64,000 nt of DNA from Arcicella sp034931005 (GTDB taxonomy: Bacteria; Bacteroidota; Bacteroidia; Cytophagales; Spirosomataceae), in assembly GCF_034931005.1 (NCBI RefSeq), contig NZ_JAYGIN010000004.1, positions 248,001 to 312,000 of the forward strand. Reading direction: 5' to 3'. The notes under the pieces are model-generated. The model was not told the DNA's origin and made no database searches. It was given only the letters and a program-made list of their open reading frames with translations. Shown piece by piece: positions 1 to 8,057 of this stretch; within the stretch, counting starts at the first letter, position 1; each line of letters begins with the position of its first letter. The position numbers and the translations under genes were made by a program.

Positions 1-1020
1 TTCCATCGTTACGAGTCCTTCAGTTTCTCCGTATTCATTCACAACAAGTGCCATGTGGACTCTTTTTTCCTGAAAATCATACAATAAATCATCAATTTTC
101 TTACTTTCAGGAATAAAAAATGGTTGACGAATTAACTCTTGCCAAAGGTAATGTTCGTCTTTTTCGAGGTGTGGCAGCAAATCTTTGATATACAGAACCC
201 CTTCAATTTTATCAATCGTTTCTTTATAAACAGGCACTCGTGAATATCCCGATTTATTGATTTTATCCATCAATTCATGGAAATCATAAGTAATGTCAAA
301 TGCGGTAATATCTCTTCTTGAACGCATCACACTTTTGGCAGAAATACTCCCAAAATTGACAATGCCTTTCAAAATATCTTTTTCTTGTTCAGAAGTATCT
401 TTTCCAGTGGTTATTTCTAAGGCGTGATTTAATTCATCCGCTGTGATGGTATAACCTTTTCGTTCCACCCGTTTTTCGATGATATTGCTAAGCCCCAATA
501 ATAAAGACGAAAGTGGTTGAAAAATGGTTGTTGCAATGCTAATCAATGGAGCAGTTATTTTGGCAAAACGCAGATTGTTTTGTTGAGCCCAAACTTTAGG
601 GATTAATTCTCCGAAAAAGGTAATGATAAAAGTTACGCCCACTAATAAAATTAATGTAGCGACCAAACCTTCTTTTTGCTCTTCGCCTACAATTTGTTCT
701 GTAACATACGTCGAAATGGTAATGAACGTAATGTTGACTAAATTGATGAAAATCAGGAGTGTTGCCAGCAATAATTGAGGTTTATCCAACAATTTGGCAA
801 TGGTGCGTTCGCTACTACTTTCGCTTTCACGGCAAGCAGAACGTTCTTCGGCAGAAAGAGAAAAGAATGCAACTTCAGAGCCTGCTAAGAGGGCAGAAAG
901 TAAAAGCAATCCAATTAAAACAAGTGCGTTGATTCCATAAACGCTATATGAGGAGGTGCTTTCAACTTGTGCTAAAAGCACCCAAATCGGGTGAGGTTCG
1001 TCGGACAATCGTGTTTCCAA
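1..1020 (-). CDS. gldE: GldE-like transmembrane CBS-domain protein (3' end beyond window)
   Basis: Open reading frame of 340 codons that runs off the left edge, so the C-terminus is missing. The N-terminus is short and polar, followed by a membrane helix near residues 29-48 ending in AGSEVAFFSL, a second near 83-104, and GELIPK near 135: the DUF21/CNNM layout of the HlyC/CorC family. CBS-type sequence begins near residue 220 (SVMRSRRDITAFD). In Bacteroidota this architecture next to ssb and mutY is gldE, a membrane protein linked to gliding and type IX secretion. No ATG fits the expected N-terminus, so I chose a TTG at 1018-1020, which gives LETRLSDEPHP like other GldE starts. It is the last visible gene of a minus-strand mutY-ssb-gldE run. 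Confidence 0.82.
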   Translation of the reverse strand, partial: METRLSDEPHPIWVLLAQVESTSSYSVYGINALVLIGLLLLSALLAGSEVAFFSLSAEERSACRESESSSERTIAKLLDKPQLLLATLLIFINLVNITFITISTYVTEQIVGEEQKEGLVATLILLVGVTFIITFFGELIPKVWAQQNNLRFAKITAPLISIATTIFQPLSSLLLGLSNIIEKRVERKGYTITADELNHALEITTGKDTSEQEKDILKGIVNFGSISAKSVMRSRRDITAFDITYDFHELMDKINKSGYSRVPVYKETIDKIEGVLYIKDLLPHLEKDEHYLWQELIRQPFFIPESKKIDDLLYDFQEKRVHMALVVNEYGETEGLVTME

Positions 1021-1033
1021 GGGTATTGTGTTG

Positions 1034-1127
1034 AGGTTTTAGGGGTTAGGGGTTAGGTTTTAGAAATTAGATATTCATAGAGTTTTTATTCCCTAACTGA
1101 CCCCTAAAACCTAACCTCTAAAACCTT
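1034..1127. repeat. Inverted-repeat spacer between ssb and gldE
   Basis: The spacer consists of near-repeats of a word like ggttttaggggttag on one side and its complement (cccctaaaac, ctaacctctaaaacc) on the other, so the transcript could fold into a long imperfect hairpin. It lacks a clear run of T on the minus strand, so it is a doubtful terminator. It belongs to a family of mirror-type spacers found throughout the window. Confidence 0.6.
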
Positions 1128-1135
1128 AAAATAAC

Positions 1136-1606
1136 TTAAAATGGTAAATCGTCTCCACCTTCGCCACCAGCATTTGTATCAAATTCTGGAGCAGGAGGTG
1201 TTGTTTGTACAGGAGCAGGGCGTGGAGCTTGTGGTGCAGGTGCTGAACCTCCACCTTCTTGATTTTCTCTACCACGTCCACTACCCACCAAAGTCATGGA
1301 AGTTCCTCTGATTTTGGTAACTCTGCGGTTAATATTATCTTTATCCGTATATTCTTCAGTACGGATTTTCCCTTCTACATACACTGAATCTCCTTTGTGA
1401 AGGTACTGTTCGGCAATATTTGCCAAATTGTCCCACAGTTCAATTCTGTGCCATTCGGTTTGTTCTACTCTAACTCCTTCTTTGTTGTTGTAAGCTTCAG
1501 ATGTAGCAATGTTAAATGTAGCCACTTTAGAGCCACTTGGTAGAGAACGAATCTCAGGGTCAGCCCCAAGATTTCCTAATAAAATTACTTTGTTTACGCC
1601 AGCCAT
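1136..1606 (-). CDS. ssb: Single-stranded DNA-binding protein
   Basis: 156 residues. An OB fold covers about residues 1-110 (MAGVNKVILLGNLGADPEI at the start, then TEWHRIELWD). A G/P/Q-rich flexible linker follows, and the protein ends in DDLPF, the acidic tip that recruits replication and repair partners. It binds ssDNA as a tetramer during replication, recombination and repair. It sits 45 bp downstream of mutY on the same strand and upstream of gldE, an arrangement common in Bacteroidota. All family hallmarks are intact. Confidence 0.97.
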   Translation of the reverse strand: MAGVNKVILLGNLGADPEIRSLPSGSKVATFNIATSEAYNNKEGVRVEQTEWHRIELWDNLANIAEQYLHKGDSVYVEGKIRTEEYTDKDNINRRVTKIRGTSMTLVGSGRGRENQEGGGSAPAPQAPRPAPVQTTPPAPEFDTNAGGEGGDDLPF

Positions 1607-1651
1607 GTCTATGGTTTTTGTTTAAATTTTTATGAATTTACTGAAAATAGA

Positions 1652-2716
1652 TTAAAATACGAAGTCAATTAAGTAATTATTCACTAAGGTAGATTTGGGT
1701 AAATTATCAACTTCATCAAGAGAAAACCATTTTAAATCTGAAGGCAAATTTATAAGAAAATCATCATTGATTACTAAATGCCAAAATTTTGTATAAATTC
1801 TCTGATGTGTCAAAACGTGTGTGTAAGTATTTGATTCTCTTTTCACGATAGAATTTTTTAAAACTTCAGTCAAAAATAAATCTTCGCCAATAATGTCATC
1901 AAACGCTTGAACATTTTCCACAAACTCCTTTAAATAGAAATCGTACATACCCGACCATACATCCTTATGTGTACGCTCGTGCATCACAAAATTACGATTT
2001 TGTTCAATCACAAAATAATTAAAAAATCTTTCTCTAACTTTTACCTTTTTAGATTTTATGGGCAAAACGCTCACTTTCCCCGTTGCATTTGCCACACATT
2101 CAAAAGTTAATGGACAAAACATACAATTGGGCGAAGCAGGCGTACACTGCATCGCTCCAAATTCCATGATGGCTTGGTTATGAATATCCACATTTTTTTC
2201 TGGGAGAACGGCTTCGGCTAATTTTGTAAACACCTTTTTAGCTTCATTACTCGCAATGTCTGTTTCTTCTCCAAAAACTCTCGAAAGCACCCGATAAACA
2301 TTCCCGTCCAAAACCGCTACTTTTTCGCCAAAGGCAAAAGAAGCAATGGCGGCAGCCGTGTAAGTACCAATACCTTTAAGCTTTAATAATTCGGAATAGG
2401 TATTTGGAAACACGCCTCCATAATTTTCTACGACCATTTTAGCGGTTGTATGTAAATTTCTTGCTCTTGAATAATAGCCTAAACCTTGCCACAGTCGCAA
2501 AACATCTTTTTCATCTGCCGCCGCCAAATCTTGTACCGTAGGGAAGGTCTCAATGAATTTAAAGTAATAAGGCATTCCTTGCACAACCCGAGTTTGTTGA
2601 AGAATAACCTCCGAAAGCCAAATAAAATAAGGGTTATGAATATCTCGCCAAGGTAAACTTCTTTTATTTTGATGATACCAAGTAGTTATTTTTTGAGAAA
2701 ATATATGGTCTTGCAT
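1652..2716 (-). CDS. mutY: A/G-specific adenine glycosylase MutY
   Basis: 354 residues from the ATG at 2714-2716; a TTG 13 codons upstream is also possible, but the ATG matches the usual family start better. It removes adenine mispaired with 8-oxoguanine. Visible features are the catalytic Glu near residue 36 (SEVILQQTRV), the helix-hairpin-helix LKGIGTYTAAAIASFAFG, the catalytic Asp near 137 (VLDGNVYRV), and four [4Fe-4S] cysteines at about 191, 198, 201 and 207 (C-X6-C-X2-C-X5-C). The C-terminal 130 residues form the NUDIX-like domain that reads 8-oxoG. It is the first gene of the minus-strand run with ssb and gldE and is divergent from HU. Confidence 0.95.
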   Translation of the reverse strand: MQDHIFSQKITTWYHQNKRSLPWRDIHNPYFIWLSEVILQQTRVVQGMPYYFKFIETFPTVQDLAAADEKDVLRLWQGLGYYSRARNLHTTAKMVVENYGGVFPNTYSELLKLKGIGTYTAAAIASFAFGEKVAVLDGNVYRVLSRVFGEETDIASNEAKKVFTKLAEAVLPEKNVDIHNQAIMEFGAMQCTPASPNCMFCPLTFECVANATGKVSVLPIKSKKVKVRERFFNYFVIEQNRNFVMHERTHKDVWSGMYDFYLKEFVENVQAFDDIIGEDLFLTEVLKNSIVKRESNTYTHVLTHQRIYTKFWHLVINDDFLINLPSDLKWFSLDEVDNLPKSTLVNNYLIDFVF

Positions 2717-3077
2717 TCGTTGTGTTTGCTGAGGAATGAAATACTTTTTTAACAATATCTATGAGAGAATATATCCACAAGTTACAATCTTCTTTTACAA
2801 ACATAATAAAATGAAAATGTTCAATTATATATGTTAATTTATCATTTGTTCGCTCAAATGTCTAACAATTAAGCATTTACAAAAAAAAAGTTATGACAAT
2901 TATTTTTTGTTTCTTTCATAATTAAAAGCAAAACCGTACCTTTGTGTCCCCTAATGCTAAAGGGTTCTCAAAAATGGTGAGATTGGCTTGTAAAAATAGA
3001 GCTAACGCCTTCATTATCAGATAAAAAGGAAGTAACCATTATTGTTTAATATATTTTTAACTTAAAATTTTCAACAA
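2717..3077. other. Divergent mutY/HU intergenic region
   Basis: About 360 bases with no ORF of note. The mutY-proximal half is a plain AT-rich stretch. The HU-proximal half carries a promoter (2914-2944) and an untranslated leader of roughly 125 nt. The leader has a small possible hairpin near 2949-2964 (ccct...aggg). Nothing else is recognised. Confidence 0.5.
2914..2944 (+). promoter_or_regulatory. Promoter of the HU gene (-7 TACCTTTG)
   Basis: TACCTTTG at 2937-2944 fits the Bacteroidota -7 consensus TAnnTTTG exactly. TTTC at 2914-2917 stands 19 bases upstream, in the place of the usual TTTG -33 element. Initiation would fall near 2951, giving a leader of about 125 nt before the GTG start. 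Confidence 0.6.
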
Positions 3078-3362
3078 GTGACTAAGGCAGACGTAATCGT
3101 AGAAATCGCAGACAAGACTGGCATCGACAAAGCAGATGTTTCAAGTGCAATTGAGTCTTTTTTCTCAGTAATTAAAGACAATCTCGCAAAAGGAGAGGCT
3201 GTATATGTAAGAGGGTTTGGTAGCTTCGTGAACAAAAAGAGAGCTCATAAAATTGCTCGTAATATCTCAAAAAATACCACCATTGAAATTCCTGAACATT
3301 ATATCCCAAGTTTCAAACCTGCAAAAACTTTTGTTGAGCAAGTGAAATCTAACGCAAAATAA
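3078..3362 (+). CDS. HU/IHF-family DNA-binding protein
   Basis: 94 residues, the normal length for HU. The start MTKADVIVEIADKTG and the beta-arm region GFGSFVNKKRAHKIARN are typical; the family's DNA-bending Pro lies in the arm (IEIPEHYIPSFKPAK). It is a dimeric nucleoid protein that bends DNA. The start is GTG at 3078, chosen because it places the N-terminus exactly as in the family and no ATG is near. A clear promoter lies upstream. It is followed by a mirror-type spacer and a TPR gene. Confidence 0.93.
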   Translation: MTKADVIVEIADKTGIDKADVSSAIESFFSVIKDNLAKGEAVYVRGFGSFVNKKRAHKIARNISKNTTIEIPEHYIPSFKPAKTFVEQVKSNAK

Positions 3363-3370
3363 TATTGGAA

Positions 3371-3449
3371 TTTATGAGTTGAAAGTTTATGAGTAATTAG
3401 ATTTTTGAAATACCTTTACTCATAAACTTATATTTTCTAATTCATAAAC
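3371..3449. repeat. Inverted-repeat spacer after HU
   Basis: Two direct copies of a word like tttatgagt(t/a) are followed by two inverted copies (actcataaac, attcataaac), giving an imperfect hairpin that fills the gap between HU and the next gene. There is no run of T after it. Confidence 0.6.
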
Positions 3450-3462
3450 CAATTTATAGCAA

Positions 3463-4317
3463 ATGCAAAAGTCTTTTATAGTAATCATTGGTATCGCACT
3501 TGTAACCGTTGGCGGATTGTACAGTTTGCCGAAAGTAGTAGTGAACGATGAAAAAAAGACCTTAGAACAACCCATTAAAGAATCGACAACTGGTTCAGCC
3601 AATCGTGATAAAGGTGTAAAAGAAGAAACTCCACAAGTTACCGAAAGCCACACTGAGTCACTGACCAAAGAACAACAAACAGTAATAGATAATTTGAAGG
3701 GAGTTTATACGAAAGCAAGTGGAAAGGGCAAAATAAAGCCAGCCGAAGATTTAATTAATCAGTTTGTAAAATATACCCGATACGATAGTGCGGCACATTA
3801 TGCAGACGAAATTATTAAGATTGACCCTTCGGAAAACAATTTGATGAAAGCGGGTGGGTTGTATTATGAAGCCTTTACTTACGCTCTCCAGAGCGATAAG
3901 ACAGTGAAGATGGGTGAAAAGGCTCGTGAGGTTTATCAAAAAGTTTTGGATAAAAACCCTAATAATCTCTTAGCAAAAACCAATATGGCAATGACCTATA
4001 CCGCCACTCAAACTCCAATGCAAGGAATTATGATGTTGAGAGAAGTCATCGCTAAGGAACCAGATTATGAACCAGCATTGTTTAGTTTAGGAATCTTGTC
4101 AATTCGGTCAAATCAATTTGGTAAAGCCGTTGACCGTTTCAAGCAAATACTGAAGAACAATCCATCAAATTCAAAGGCGGCATTAAATTTGGGATATTGC
4201 TTAGCGGAGTTAGATAGAAAAGAAGAAGCCACACAGATTTTAGAAAAGGTCTTGAAAAATAGCCAAGCCCCACAAGAAAAAGCTGCAGCCAACGATATTT
4301 TATCAAAGTTACATTAG
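3463..4317 (+). CDS. Membrane-anchored tetratricopeptide-repeat protein
   Basis: 284 residues. Residues 5-22 form an N-terminal membrane anchor (FIVIIGIALVTVGGLYSL), followed by a polar linker rich in E, T and K to about residue 70. Helical TPR repeats then run to the end; the clearest units are near 165-200 (NPNNLLAKTNMAMTY) and 205-270 (PALFSLGILSIRSNQFGKA). TPRs are protein-protein scaffolds, and here they would face the periplasm. It lies between HU and RNase G, a placement I recall from other Cytophagales. The exact partner is unknown. Confidence 0.75.
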   Translation: MQKSFIVIIGIALVTVGGLYSLPKVVVNDEKKTLEQPIKESTTGSANRDKGVKEETPQVTESHTESLTKEQQTVIDNLKGVYTKASGKGKIKPAEDLINQFVKYTRYDSAAHYADEIIKIDPSENNLMKAGGLYYEAFTYALQSDKTVKMGEKAREVYQKVLDKNPNNLLAKTNMAMTYTATQTPMQGIMMLREVIAKEPDYEPALFSLGILSIRSNQFGKAVDRFKQILKNNPSNSKAALNLGYCLAELDRKEEATQILEKVLKNSQAPQEKAAANDILSKLH

Positions 4318-4320
4318 AGT

Positions 4321-4445
4321 TCAGATTGTAGAGAATAGATTGTAGAGTAAAGATTATATAGTAAAGAGAATGTATTTGGGCATAATATGCTAAATAACTG
4401 CACTCTTCATTTCTGTCATCTAATCTCTAAACTCTATCATCTAAT
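4321..4445. repeat. Inverted-repeat spacer before the 29-residue gene
   Basis: The left half repeats agattgtagag and agtaaaga words, and the right half carries their complements (atctaatctctaaactctatcatctaat). This is the same word-and-mirror design as the other spacers in the window. Confidence 0.55.
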
Positions 4446-4480
4446 TAAATATTTTTTTAACATTTAAAACTTTTAAAATC

Positions 4481-4570
4481 ATGCCTTGCGGAAAGAAAAG
4501 AAAGAGACACAAGATCTCAACGCACAAAAGAAAGAAGCGTCTTAGAAAGAACAGACATAAGAAGAAATAG
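4481..4570 (+). CDS. 29-residue basic protein, AURKAIP1/COX24-domain type
   Basis: A short ORF reading MPCGKKRKRHKISTHKRKKR followed by LRKNRHKKK; more than half of the residues are K, R or H. It matches the very small AURKAIP1/COX24-domain (mitoribosomal mS38-like) proteins found in Bacteroidota, which are probably ribosome-associated. The ATG is preceded by an AT-rich leader without a Shine-Dalgarno sequence, as is normal in this phylum. A stem-loop terminator follows about 90 bases later. Identification rests on remembered family sequences. Confidence 0.8.
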   Translation: MPCGKKRKRHKISTHKRKKRLRKNRHKKK

Positions 4571-4660
4571 TTTAGGGATTAGAGGTTAGATTTAAGGTTT
4601 AGATTTTTATCAGTATAATCGAAAATAGACCTTATTATTAAACCCCTGACCCCTTTATAA

Positions 4661-4698
4661 AACAGGCAAAATTCAGTCTCTGAAGTTTGCCTGTTTTT
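4661..4698 (+). terminator. Rho-independent terminator after the 29-residue gene
   Basis: Stem aacaggcaaa / tttgcctgtt with a T run (tgtttttgt) on the plus strand. Confidence 0.85.
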
Positions 4699-5150
4699 GT
4701 CGTTTTGTGAGATTGTTGTCTTGAAAAATAATTTAGTTGCTTAATGCTTTAATTATCAGGCATTTATGTAATTATCGGTTATGACATTTGGTAAAGATTG
4801 GTACTGGTCAGCAGTTTTTAGAGATATGTTTTGACATGCTAAATCTGTATAATTATCCGTCTTTTAGCTAATAAACCAAGCACGTCACCCACATTTAAAA
4901 GTCAAACTAAGAAAAATAGTATAGACAAAATTTTATTAATTATTGATTAAGAGTCGTAAGCATTGAACCATGAGTTCTCAAAATGCACATAAAGACGGCT
5001 AATAGTTGAATACAACGTCAATAATTTTCCTGATTTAGAAATCGTTTTCCCTTTTCTCAACAGGCTCGAACATATCTATAATTTATTGATTATTAGAGGC
5101 TTACCTAAGAACGCTCACGACGCAAATTTCTTCTCATTTTGTCAATCTAA
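4699..5150 (+). other. Long gene-free region upstream of RNase G
   Basis: About 450 bases without a plausible ORF on either strand. It contains inverted words (ccgtcttttagctaat near 4858 and aaagacggctaatag near 4991), and the rest is AT-rich. It may be a long 5' leader of the RNase G gene or decayed DNA; the sequence does not decide. No good TAnnTTTG promoter was found close to the start codon; tcattttg near 5130 is the nearest approximation. Confidence 0.4.
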
Positions 5151-6722
5151 ATGCTAAATTCACCTGTGAGTAACGAATTAATTATCAATTCGACTCCCAA
5201 AGGTGACCGCATAGCTTTGTTGCAAGACAAACGCATTGTGGAGTATCACTTAGAGGAGTCCGAACCACACTTTTCCGTTGGAGACATTTATCTCGGAACG
5301 GTCAAGAAGATGGTTACGGGATTAAACGCTGCCTTTATTGACATTGGTTATGAGAAAGACGCCTTTCTTCATTACCACGATTTAGGACCAAACGTTAATT
5401 CCCTAAACAAGTTTACTAAAGAAGTTATCGCTGAAAGAATAAAATCTGGACGTTTAGATAATTTCAAATTAGAGCCAGAAATTGACAAACACGATAAAAT
5501 TGATAAAGTGTTGAGTAAAAACACACCAATTTTAGTACAAGTTGTCAAAGAACCTATTTCAACAAAAGGACCACGTTTGTCGTGTGATATTTCTATTGCA
5601 GGACGTTATACGGTGTTAGTTCCTTTTTCAAATGGGGTAAATATCTCGAAAAAAATTACGGCAAAAACCGAACGCCAACGTCTGCAAAGATTGATGTCGT
5701 CGATTAAACCTGCCAATTTTGGGGTAATTGTTAGAACAGTCGCAGAAGGCAAAGAAGTGGAGGAATTGGATAAAGACCTCCGTGAATCAATTGCCAAATG
5801 GGATGCGGGTATGAAAGCTCTGAAAAGTGCCAAACCCCGTGATAAAATAATCGGAGAGATGAGTCGGGCAACGTCAATGTTGAGAGACTTATTGAACGAA
5901 AATTTTGATAGTGTTGTCGTTGATACTCCCGAATTATACCAAGAAGCTCGTAATTATGTCTTGAATATTGCTCCTGAAAAAGAGAAAATCGTCAAGTTAC
6001 ACCAAGGTAAAACGAAAGTTTTTGAGCAATTGGGTATCGAAAAACAACTAAAAATGTTGTTTGGACGTTCGGTAAGTTTACCACAAGGCGGTTATTTGAT
6101 AGTTGAACACACAGAGGCGTTGCACGTAATTGATGTCAATTCGGGTAATAAATCCAACAGTGAAGAAGACCAAGAAGCCACTGCATTGAGTGTAAACCGT
6201 GAAGCAGCGAAAGAAATAGCTCGTCAGTTGAGATTGCGAGATATGGGCGGAATTATCGTTATTGACTTTATTGATATGAAGAAAGCTGAAAATAAAAAGC
6301 TGATTCAAGACATCATGAAGGAAGAAATGAAATCCGACCGTTCTAAATTCACAATTTTACCATTGACGAAGTTTGGTTTGATGCAAATTACTCGCCAACG
6401 TGTACGTCCAGAAATGAATGTAATAACGGCAGAAAATTGCCCTGCTTGTGGTGGAACTGGAAAAATTACGGCAAGTATTGCTATTTCAGATATTATTGAA
6501 CACCATTTAGAGCATATTTTGGAAAAGCAAAACGAGAAAAAACCAACTATTATCTTGCATCCATTCTTGCACGCATTCTTTACCAAAGGTTTTCCGTCGA
6601 GACGAATGAAATGGTTTTTCAAGTATAAAACTTGGGTAAATCTGATTCAAGATACTTCATTTGGTATTACTGATTTCAAATTTTTGAATGACCACAGTGA
6701 ACCAATTGAATTGATGGGATAA
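5151..6722 (+). CDS. rng: Ribonuclease G/E
   Basis: 523 residues, a compact RNase G-length enzyme without the long RNase E tail. The N-terminal S1-like RNA-binding region (DIYLGTVKKMVTGLNAAFID near 45-65) precedes the catalytic DNase I-like domain. The magnesium-binding aspartates are near D328 (HVIDVNSGNKS) and D372 (GGIIVIDFIDM). The zinc-link CPACGGTG has cysteines near 430 and 433. It is an endoribonuclease for 16S rRNA 5' maturation and mRNA decay. It follows HU, the TPR gene and the 29-residue gene, with a terminator between. Confidence 0.95.
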   Translation: MLNSPVSNELIINSTPKGDRIALLQDKRIVEYHLEESEPHFSVGDIYLGTVKKMVTGLNAAFIDIGYEKDAFLHYHDLGPNVNSLNKFTKEVIAERIKSGRLDNFKLEPEIDKHDKIDKVLSKNTPILVQVVKEPISTKGPRLSCDISIAGRYTVLVPFSNGVNISKKITAKTERQRLQRLMSSIKPANFGVIVRTVAEGKEVEELDKDLRESIAKWDAGMKALKSAKPRDKIIGEMSRATSMLRDLLNENFDSVVVDTPELYQEARNYVLNIAPEKEKIVKLHQGKTKVFEQLGIEKQLKMLFGRSVSLPQGGYLIVEHTEALHVIDVNSGNKSNSEEDQEATALSVNREAAKEIARQLRLRDMGGIIVIDFIDMKKAENKKLIQDIMKEEMKSDRSKFTILPLTKFGLMQITRQRVRPEMNVITAENCPACGGTGKITASIAISDIIEHHLEHILEKQNEKKPTIILHPFLHAFFTKGFPSRRMKWFFKYKTWVNLIQDTSFGITDFKFLNDHSEPIELMG

Positions 6723-6725
6723 AAT

Positions 6726-6763
6726 AAAAAGCCTGATTATTGAAAAATAGTCAGGCTTTTTTA
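6726..6763. terminator. Bidirectional terminator between RNase G and the DUF2442 gene
   Basis: Stem aaaagcctga / tcaggctttt flanked by A on the left and T on the right, so it could stop transcripts from both converging genes. The left DUF2442 stop codon lies inside it. Confidence 0.85.
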
Positions 6764-7012
6764 TTTTGAAATATGATAAAGATTATCGGGGTCAAAATCA
6801 ACGCCATTATCCCAAGTGAGCGTGCCATAGGAGTCTAAACTCACTGTTTTAAAATAATTAATATCAGCTAATTTGCTCACTAACCCATCATTGATTTTTT
6901 TGTATTTTTCGATAATTGTTTTGAAATCAATGGTTCTAACTTCCGCTGTGTTGAATAAACAAACAACAGAATACTCTTCAACATTTATTATTTTCTGAAT
7001 ATAATGTAACAT
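6761..7012 (-). CDS. DUF2442-domain protein
   Basis: 83 residues. The C-terminal half (VSLDSYGTLTWDNGVDFDPD) matches the DUF2442 pattern, a small alpha/beta domain of unknown function that often follows a DUF4160 gene. It starts 4 bases after the stop of the upstream DUF4160 gene, so the two are probably translated from one mRNA. No signal peptide or catalytic motif is seen. The gene is a typical accessory cassette element. Confidence 0.8.
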   Translation of the reverse strand: MLHYIQKIINVEEYSVVCLFNTAEVRTIDFKTIIEKYKKINDGLVSKLADINYFKTVSLDSYGTLTWDNGVDFDPDNLYHISK

Positions 7013-7016
7013 GATT

Positions 7017-7280
7017 TTATTGTAGAGGTTCGATTTTACTCCACGATTTGATGTCTTTTCCTAAATTTTCAAAGTTCTGCAATAATTCTTCCTCATGTAA
7101 AATAGCCCATGCTTGAACTAATTTTAACTGTTTTGATGGTAAATATCCTTCGGTTAACTCAGCAGTTCTTATTTCAATAATTGCTTTGTACTCACTGTAT
7201 TCTACATGAAAATGTGGCGGATTATGGTCATCAAAGAACATTTTAATGATGATTCCGAGAAATCTACTAATTTCGGGCAT
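7017..7280 (-). CDS. DUF4160-domain protein
   Basis: 87 residues. MPEISRFLGIIIKMFFDDHN then PPHFHVEYSEYKA is the DUF4160 signature. The family is small and cytoplasmic, of unknown biochemistry, and is commonly paired with DUF2442; together they resemble toxin-antitoxin-sized modules, though I know of no demonstrated activity. The gene is first of the pair. Its start overlaps nothing, and the divergent SprT-like gene begins about 95 bases away. Confidence 0.82.
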   Translation of the reverse strand: MPEISRFLGIIIKMFFDDHNPPHFHVEYSEYKAIIEIRTAELTEGYLPSKQLKLVQAWAILHEEELLQNFENLGKDIKSWSKIEPLQ

Positions 7281-7345
7281 ATTTTTTATTTCAAAATTAA
7301 CGAATTTCTATACCAACCGCAATAACTCAAAACCAAAGAATTTTC

Positions 7346-7353
7346 TATCTTTG
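7346..7353 (+). promoter_or_regulatory. -7 element TATCTTTG of the SprT-like gene
   Basis: Exact match to TAnnTTTG, 21 bases before the ATG at 7375, so the leader would be short. No convincing TTTG -33 element is seen. Confidence 0.5.
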
Positions 7354-7374
7354 TATAAAGTCATACCAACCAAA

Positions 7375-7980
7375 ATGAATAACGACTTAGCCATTTTTCA
7401 AAAATACTTTCCAGAAACTACTACCGAATATTGCTACAAACTTTGGAAAGAATATCAATTCAAATTCAAAATTACTCGTCCACGCCAATCAAAATTGGGG
7501 GATTATTGCTACCGTCGTGACCGAGGGCATCAAATTACGGTCAATAGTAACCTTAATCCTTATTCATTCTTGGTAACTTACATCCATGAAGTTGCTCATT
7601 TACAGACCTTTAAAAAGTATGGCAATAAACCAGAACCACACGGAAAAGAATGGAAATGCTACTTTAAAGAGACATTTCTGCCTTTATTAAACCTCGAAAC
7701 TTTACCAATTCAAATCCTAAATCCTTTGGTTGATTATTTGCAAAACCCTGCTGCCACTACGCAAGGAGCAAGACCATTAATGATTGCATTGAGACAATTT
7801 GATACCAATATTGACGACGACTCGACGGTTCTTACGAGTTTGCAATCGGGAGAAAATTTTGAACTAAACGGACGTGTTTTTACCAAAGGTGAACTACGGA
7901 GAACTCGTTTTTTATGTACCGACCACAAAAGTGGAAAACGTTACGTTATTTCTTCGACTGCTTTGGTGAAGAAGGTGTAA
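7375..7980 (+). CDS. SprT-like zinc metallopeptidase-fold protein
   Basis: 201 residues from the ATG at 7375; an upstream in-frame start at 7246 would overlap the divergent DUF4160 gene and is rejected because a -7 element lies between. The zinc motif HEVAH lies at residues 71-75 (YIHEVAHLQTFKKYG), and the C-terminal half carries a small beta domain (RFLCTDHKSGKRYVISS). The SprT/Spartan family includes proteases acting on DNA-crosslinked proteins; the bacterial members are poorly characterised. It stands alone, upstream of porU. Confidence 0.85.
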   Translation: MNNDLAIFQKYFPETTTEYCYKLWKEYQFKFKITRPRQSKLGDYCYRRDRGHQITVNSNLNPYSFLVTYIHEVAHLQTFKKYGNKPEPHGKEWKCYFKETFLPLLNLETLPIQILNPLVDYLQNPAATTQGARPLMIALRQFDTNIDDDSTVLTSLQSGENFELNGRVFTKGELRRTRFLCTDHKSGKRYVISSTALVKKV

Positions 7981-8057
7981 ATCTTCGTCATTCTTCGTCA
8001 TTCTTAGTAATTTTTGTCTATTCATATCGTTATTCTTCAAAGCAATAAATTAACATC
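7981..8057. repeat. Spacer with tandem cttcgtcatt words before porU
   Basis: cttcgtcatt occurs twice in tandem, followed by a degenerate third copy. It is shorter than the other word-type spacers and has no clear mirror half. Confidence 0.4.

Noticed and set aside
4699..5150. A decayed transposase upstream of RNase G
   Set aside because: The minus-strand translation gave only short pieces with many stops and no recognisable motif.
6305..6622. A 105-codon minus-strand ORF
   Set aside because: It is antisense to the catalytic and zinc region of RNase G.
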